Shown here: one piece after another, positions 57,601 to 64,000 of the stretch | Layout of the letters: each line of letters begins with the position of its first letter | Numbering within the stretch: the first letter of the stretch is position 1 | Source of the DNA: Hymenolepis diminuta | Lineage: Eukaryota; Platyhelminthes; Cestoda; Cyclophyllidea; Hymenolepididae | NCBI GenBank assembly: GCA_900708905.1 | Contig: CAADRB010000049.1 | Location: forward strand, 428,522 to 492,521 | Direction: 5' to 3' | DNA length: 64,000 nt | Translations under genes and position numbers: made by a program | The notes under the pieces: generated by a model | What the model was told of the DNA's origin: nothing | What the model saw: only the letters and a program-made list of their open reading frames with translations | Database searches by the model: none

Positions 57601-58600
57601 AGCTATGATTCAGCAATAATTATGTGATTTCTGGCAATGATCTAGAAATATCCAAAATTAGTCACTGCATCTGACATACACCTACATAATGAACGAACAA
57701 ACGAACATGTTGCGGCTTAAATGCCAGCGGTATGCGTCTCGGTTCACGTTCTTTCCCGATTATAAAAATAGTTCAGGAAACAAAAGGCCTACATTCTCAT
57801 TAAAATGATAAATAAACTATTCTTATATTTTTGGAACCTCTTTATCAACTGATCAATTTTTGATTTTAACACTTTCTCGACAGCCATATGCAGCCACTTT
57901 TCATCAGCCTTTTCAAAAACGAAACTTTCTGTGATAATTAATTTGAGTTGGGAAGATATGTTGATCAATGCATGAAAGAAATATACCACTTATAAATATT
58001 AACCGAGGAACTTTCTAAAACAAGTAAAAATCAAGCCAAGTAGGATGAAGGCAGAAAATGAAACTGTACGGATACCCACTTTAAAAAAATGGATTTCGAA
58101 TATATTATACTAATTACAAGGTAATGAAACTACTCGATCTGGTTTACTTCATAGAATTAAAAGTGATCAATTAATTTGACACGGTGATATTTACCTTTCA
58201 AAGTTGCATTTGTTTTAGAGAGATGAAAGTTAACAAATTTGTCTTAAGAAGTAAAGATTTCCCAGAGATTTGTGCTGTAATAGGTGCCTCTGTGTATCAA
58301 AGTTATTCAAAGCCTACAAATTTTCAGGAGTTATTTGCAAAAAACCAAGCTCTTACTATTTTAATATCATCTAACTAAGAGTAATTGAGAGAACAAAAGG
58401 GATTTGTGGAAGTACCTTGTACTTAAACTCACACACGTCAGCACGCCAGGAGCCAATCCGAAAATCTTCTCATTCAAGTGATATCTCAGGATCAACAGCT
58501 GTGAAAAATTTTGCAGTAGTTTACTTGAAATTTGCTTTGAAGATTTCACTTTTCTATATTATAACCTTTAATTACTCTGTATACAATTTCATCACCCCTC

Positions 58601-58870
58601 AGCTGCCCTTTATTAAAGCTACAGCTACTCCGACTCAAGGAGGAGGTAAAGAGAAGGCTTAATGCCCAAACGACGATCTATTAACAAAATTAATGGACCC
58701 ATCCATTTCGGCTTGAATTTGTGATGAATGACTGACCGCCTGGTTGGCCGATAACTACAGCGACGGCTTCTCCGCAGGTGATCTTACACATCCAATATTC
58801 GATAATCGAGTGGATGATAGATGAAGCTTGCGAGTTTCTCTTGTGTACAACAAAAATATTTGATCAGGCG
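58601..58870 (-). repeat. Near-identical long-range inverted repeat, arm B
   Basis: Reverse-complement partner of 23956-24223 with about four mismatches in 268 bp (for example A/G at the third or fourth base, C/T in the ATTTTCGTT block, C/T after CCATTAAT, T/A in the CTCTTTTCC block). Flanks share nothing. On the plus strand here it starts AGCTGCCCTTTATTAAAGC and ends TTGATCAGG. Confidence 0.85.
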
Positions 58871-61800
58871 GGTAAAAATATTAAACAAATAAATACAATT
58901 ACTATTTCTTTAGAAAGCTCGCTGTACTTATTATACCCTCACTCTTACTATTCTAACATTATCTAATCTGTGTATTAGAGGGGAGACAAGATACTAAGGA
59001 AGCACCCTGTATTAATACTCGCGCACGCGAGCCCGGAAGAACCAACACCAATAACATTTCAAGGTCAATAGGCTTAATAGGTATTGCAGTGCTTTATAGA
59101 GATAGATCGTTGTTTAAAAACTGGATGTAATTTTGTTAATCTCAGGGCGAAATTAATGTCCTTTGTTTGAATTTGCTCTACATTTTGTTGCGTTTGTTTG
59201 AAAATACAATAAATACGTGAAAATCCAGAAAAGATGAAAATTAATTTAGATGAAAATGAAGGCAAAGTCCCTTGGAAGACCCGTCTAAGTATTACAGTAC
59301 AGATCATTTCAATAAAAATTCATGTCTGTGTACAAATACCATGAAAAATGGGCCTTCAGACAAGATGTCAGTTTGTTATTCTTTAATCACTAATGTAATG
59401 TCAATTACGAATCTCATGGGAATGTGTGTTCTGAAAATTTATGTAAAAATATTGCTTGCTAACACATATGTGTAACCACGTTAACAAAATGAGAATTTCC
59501 TGCATTGACAACCGCCCATTTACCAATAGAGATACAAGTCATCCATGGCACATAGGCAGTACTAATTGTAACGACACAATTTCAAGAAAGTGCAGCGACC
59601 AAAACAATCTTGACGATACCCGGTAAGATGGTCGACATATTCTACTCCTCTGATTGAAGATTAGACATGTACTGTAATTTATATGGCGTTAGATGTAAAA
59701 ATTAAACACAATTTACAACTTATAGATCATTCTCGGGAATTATAGATATTTTTTGACTGATCGGTACTGGTCTTCAATAGACGTCTTTAAGGCAAATGCC
59801 TGTTCGCCCCATTTTTTTACAAAGTGTCGACAGCTGAATGCCCAAATTTTTTTTCACTATCTTGCTTACATCTCTTGCTTTTCCAGAATTGTCACAACAG
59901 TCTTAAGTGTGAAAGAAATAGCCTTAACTGGCTTTAAAATTGTATGATTATTGATGAGTAGAATAATATATATATATATAATGAGAGAGAGAAAAAGCTC
60001 TGGCTGGAATTGAATTGGGTATTGTATTCTTGAAAATAATGTCTGTGGTAAATAGTGGTAGATACTCATTTAAATATCCCATAGTTTAGGTGGTGCTCCC
60101 ATTCACATTTGGAAAACTGCTTGTATCGATAATATGGAAGTTCTAAGTTGTTATAACAATCGAATAAACGAGCTAAATATCATTTACTCTGATAAGAAGT
60201 AATTTTTTTTTTATATAGGCTATCACACAAAACATAATAAAATAAGTATTTCATCAGACGATAAAGTAAAGGAGTTAAGTTAGTTCATAAATTTAATAAA
60301 ATTTAATAATTTCAAGCGCCGTTAAAATTATCAGAACAACTGTGGTCCCATAAATAAAGATCATCCGAAAATATACCCCAGAAGCTCCCGTTTCATTGGA
60401 CTACACCGAAATACATGTTAGAACACGTGATTAAGTTTGTCGATCTAATAGAGTATTCATCAAAATTTTGACTCCCGATGAACGAGGCAGACGTGATATA
60501 TAGGAAGCACCTATTGTCTGTCCACCCCACCGATGTTAGCTCAATTATTGGCAGGGTTGAATGAGACGTGGACTATCATTTTCATTATCCAAATGCGACT
60601 TCAAAATGTCTTCAAAATTTCAAAACGCTGTAGAAAATTTCATAAGTAAAGAAGTTATTGAATGAGCATCGAGTCTTTCACCTTAAGAGCCAGGAATCTA
60701 GATCCTTGCAAGGAATTACAGGTAAATGTTTTTCAATGATATTAATAGGATATGGAAGTATAGCTATTGATTCGAAGCCAAGTCATGAAGACAATGACGA
60801 CAAACCCTCGTGTTTTCCATCAGAATATTAATTATGTAGTGAATAAATAAGCGAGTTTTTATTGCTTAAAAATATGAGAAAGATGTAGTCATTATCAGCT
60901 AGTTGCTTGAAGTTATTAAAGGAGAAAACTTACTAAAATGTCTTGACCAAATGCTCATTTATATCAGCTGGACCTTAGGGTTAAATACTTAAGAGTGCAC
61001 AATGTAATACATCAACAAATCAAATAAATAAATTTTCTTAATTTAATTCACTAGCAAAGGGTAATAAATGAAAAGATTCATGACACTGGTGACTGAGGAA
61101 ACTGAGATCTAACAACGATCGCTCAAGAGCCAATTAAGTCGTTTAATCATTTTAATTAAAAGTAAGCCACCTGTGGATGCATGACGGCCCTGTGGGAAAG
61201 CTTGAGGTTAGAATTCCCCAGCTTGGAGGAATTAAGTCCTCCAAGTTCGGAGGTGGGGGCGTAGTCACATATTCTTAAGGTCAAGTAAGTCGCGTCATGG
61301 AGATAACTATTGTGGATAGAGAAGAGGAATTTTAATTTGAGAAAATCTAATATACTCGGCCACTACGCCTTAATGGATTTTTAACTATTTCCTGACGTCT
61401 GGTGCTTTCCCAAGATTAAAGCCCTGAAATTAAAAAGCTGTATATCCTCTAGCTAAATTAGATTTCTTTGCACCAGCAACAATGATTAGGATTTCCAATC
61501 AAATATCAATTAACTACTGCTGTTCAAATTACTCATGGTTTTCGCTTTTCCCTTCACACAGAATAGAACTCATTATAGTACTCAATGGAGCGACTTCGTT
61601 AACGACTCTCTTGTCTCGATTTTTTGGTGAATCATCCACTTGGCAGCGTGGCATCCATGTAAACGGTTTATAAATTATGCAAACGACGGGCATTTATTAC
61701 CCCTCTTTGGTGGTATTGACACTCCCACTATAGATTTCAATATGTAAATCCCCTCATTCATATTAGGGATTGCCATTGTAATTAGAGAATATTTCTAACC

Positions 61801-62589
61801 ATAAGAGAAGTGTGGCAAAAAATTAAATGGAATGAAACCTCGATAAGTGAAAAATTTGCATTATTCTATTTTCCAGTTTTATATCTCCTATCGTAATGGT
61901 AGTATTTAAAATATATGAAGAAGGAATTTATTAATGACAATGTAACCAAGATAATTATTATGAATTTAAAAAAGAACATCTCTATAGAATTATTTCATTC
62001 CAAGCGTTCCAAAGGCAGCAATATTTTATACTACTTAATGAATTTCTGCTAATAATCACTATTTCCATGTTTAGCACTTGAAGTGTAGTCATTAATCTTA
62101 TACCACTCTCAATTTAATTCTCACTCGACATTCTGAGTCAGAATTAACTACCGATTTAATTAGTAGTATATTAGTCAAGTGAATGAGATTGGTCAAAAAA
62201 TTAGTAACTGTAACTTGCACAAAATAACCAATGGAAAGCTTTCATTTTTCTCATTGATCCCATGGGGATGAAAGGTTATATTGTTCATGGGACGATTCAG
62301 ATAGAGTCAGAGATTACTCAAAGGTATGATTCACCTTGCTTATTTGGTTTCTGACTAATCTGATTACATACATCATTCGGTTGACGTAACTTCATCTAAT
62401 CATCACCGTATCCTACCATCGATATTGCAGACGATTTTAAATAGGAGAATAATCATATTTTGTGATTTTTCCCCCCAAATTTAAGAAACTGATTTTAATT
62501 AAATGAAGAGTCATTTTCTGTAATTTCATTTTAATGTGAAAGATGACTCTCTATGAAATTACTCTTTATTCGCATTTTACATGAAAATA
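58871..62589. other. AT-rich non-coding region
   Basis: No recognisable gene. Holds an AT/GA microsatellite at 59966-59993 and a small cluster of imperfect inverted repeats around 61195-61260 (CCCAGCTTGGAGGAATTAAG, then TCCTCCAAGTTCGGAGG). Otherwise unremarkable. Confidence 0.5.
59966..59993. repeat. Compound AT/GA microsatellite
   Basis: ATATATATATATAT followed directly by GAGAGAGAGA. Simple repeat. Confidence 0.8.
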
Positions 62590-62890
62590 CTCTGCTTTTT
62601 CGTCCACAAAGTCGCAGTGATGTCCTTATGTCCTTAAGACTCAAAACTCCTATCTGTAATGTCTAAACGCGTTTATCGATTCACCCCCTTTCCATAACCG
62701 TCCCGTCAAGTGTCATTTATCGGCTTGTACGCTTCTCTCTCATCGCCCTCGTTTCTCAGCTCTCTCTCACCTTCTTAAATCCACATCATAGTTTGATCAA
62801 TACATTTTGGCCCAATCAGCTCTTGGTATTTCCACTCTAAGATTGTTGTTGCTGTTGCTAGCTACTAGTAATAGTCTTTGTTTCTACAAT
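62590..62890 (+). repeat. LTR-like dispersed repeat, copy 4
   Basis: Begins TTCGTCCACAAAGTCGCAGT, continues GATGTCCTTATGTCC, a pyrimidine-rich middle (CTCATCGCCCTCG), GATCAATACATTTTGGCCCA and ends near GATTGTTGTTGCTGTTGCTAG. Same orientation and order as copy 1; best matched to copies 1 and 2. No linked pol sequence nearby, so it may be a solo LTR or a non-autonomous element. Confidence 0.6.
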
Positions 62891-64000
62891 TAAGATCTCG
62901 TTCACTGTTTCCTAAATTGGTAATCTTGATTCTTGTTGGCCTCAACAACAGTTGCAACAAATGAAGTTAGGCTTTATTAGTAGTAAAGGAGAAAATCCAG
63001 AACAAAACTATTTCATAATTTATCAATCTTCTCCTGTGACCGTAACGATATTAAAAATTGGGAGGTGACGAGATTTTGTTCATCTCAGTGAAGTATAATC
63101 GAAAATACGGCTTGTCCACTCAGACTTAACTCAGATTTAATTTACTTGGATCTTATTAACTTGCCTTGGAGCAATAAGTAAAGCACAAAGCAACTTCATG
63201 GGGATAATATGCTGGCGTTTGGTGGGAAAGCGAAATTTGGACGGCGAATTTAGAAGGGAAATCCATTCCGCGCACTAGAGAACATTAACCATAACTGAAA
63301 GGTTAACATAAATAAAAGGGGCATGGTCTATGTAGATCCTCCGTGTCATCAATTCTTTGTTAATGAAATTGTGTTGAGAAAGCACTGGCGGATCTACAAT
63401 CATAATTTCAAAGATGACCTACCAGATGATAGACTCCAGTAGATGGATGCCAAAACGTTTATCTAAAAGGGAATGGCTGAGAAATCAAATGAAATTTCGT
63501 CATCCGATTTGCCTCTATAAAAATAAACTTAATCAAACTTTAAATTATGGAATCTGATAATTTAATAATCCTGAAGCTCAAGTGAAGGAGGGTTCTTCTA
63601 ATACCATGAATTTCACTCGCACTGTCCTTATTCCATCTTTTAAATAATTGCTCTTTCTCTACTTACCTGTTTAAATGTTTTCCGTAGCTATATGATATAA
63701 ATTAGACGAATAAATCTAGAGGGAAAGAAGAAACTTTGGACTTGATTCAACTAGCTAAACAGGGAGGTTTTTGGTAGGTGGTATAACTATTTTTGACAAT
63801 GGAAATTTCCATAGAGCGATATTATATGGATTTTATGAGGTCAGGTTGTCAATTATTTAATGTTTGATCACTAGCTATAGCTCTCAATTTATTCAACAAT
63901 CATTTTCATCTCTCAATTAGCTTTCCCAAAATTCTGAATTTGATGCAAATAGTGATTTACCTCACGACCTTATCCTTATAAATGCGATCAGCAAACGTTC
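62891..64000. other. Terminal AT-rich region, no gene seen
   Basis: The last 1.1 kb contain no open frame that I can support and no recognisable repeat. Confidence 0.5.

Larger units (their letters stand above)
45168..58600. other. Gene-poor AT-rich region
   Basis: Over 13 kb I see no recognisable exon. There are simple repeats at 47844-47870 (AT/GT), 48881-48902 (GA) and 51669-51690 (TTAG). Slightly more coding-like frames (48982-49197 plus, 53589-53840 minus, 57789-57989 minus) lack family resemblance and splice support. It could be intergenic or the interior of a giant intron. Confidence 0.5.

Overview
The window looks like a piece of nuclear genome from a flatworm, most likely a parasitic one (cestode or trematode). 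Reasons: it is AT-rich; its genes are split by introns, several only 30-38 bp long, as known from tapeworms and schistosomes; the proteins read in the standard code; and it carries decayed Ty3/gypsy, mariner and short inverted-repeat elements. Species level cannot be decided from the sequence alone.

Four genes can be reconstructed exon by exon with matching splice phases. (1) Minus strand, 13226 to 2586: a STOML1/UNC-24-type protein with a membrane hairpin, a stomatin/PHB domain and a C-terminal SCP2 domain, 8 exons, 523 aa. (2) Plus strand, 15386-16133: a FUN14-domain (FUNDC-like) mitochondrial outer-membrane protein, 5 exons, 128 aa. (3) Plus strand, 19156-21560: a SENP6/7 (Ulp2)-type SUMO protease, 9 exons, 628 aa. 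(4) Plus strand, 28013-33877: a MAP-kinase phosphatase (rhodanese plus dual-specificity phosphatase, DUSP8/16-like), 8 exons, 790 aa. Their roles (membrane scaffold/lipid binding, mitochondrial quality control, deSUMOylation, MAPK shut-off) are unrelated, so the cluster is a run of housekeeping/signalling genes and not a functional operon. Genes 1 and 2 are divergent; 2, 3 and 4 are co-oriented but kilobases apart.

The large introns of gene 1 hold a decayed mariner (about 11.1-12.4 kb), a decayed gypsy pol (8.16-9.53 kb) with an internal inverted block, and two copies of a four-copy LTR-like repeat. The intergenic spaces 13.3-15.3, 16.2-19.1 and 21.6-28.0 kb hold a three-copy MITE family with long terminal inverted repeats, two other two-copy dispersed repeats and one half of a nearly identical (about 98.5%) inverted repeat whose partner lies 34 kb away at 58.6 kb.

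From 34.1 kb to the end (30 kb) I find no gene I can name. It is AT-rich with microsatellites, a U6-like fragment, G-rich tracts, further repeat copies and a few weak candidate exons (37961-38178, 42432-42845, 44.7-45.2 kb). It is either a gene-poor intergenic region or the interior of a very long intron. No CRISPR, tRNA, rRNA or bacterial-type system is present, and I found no convincing new biological system; the most interesting observations concern repeats and gene structure.
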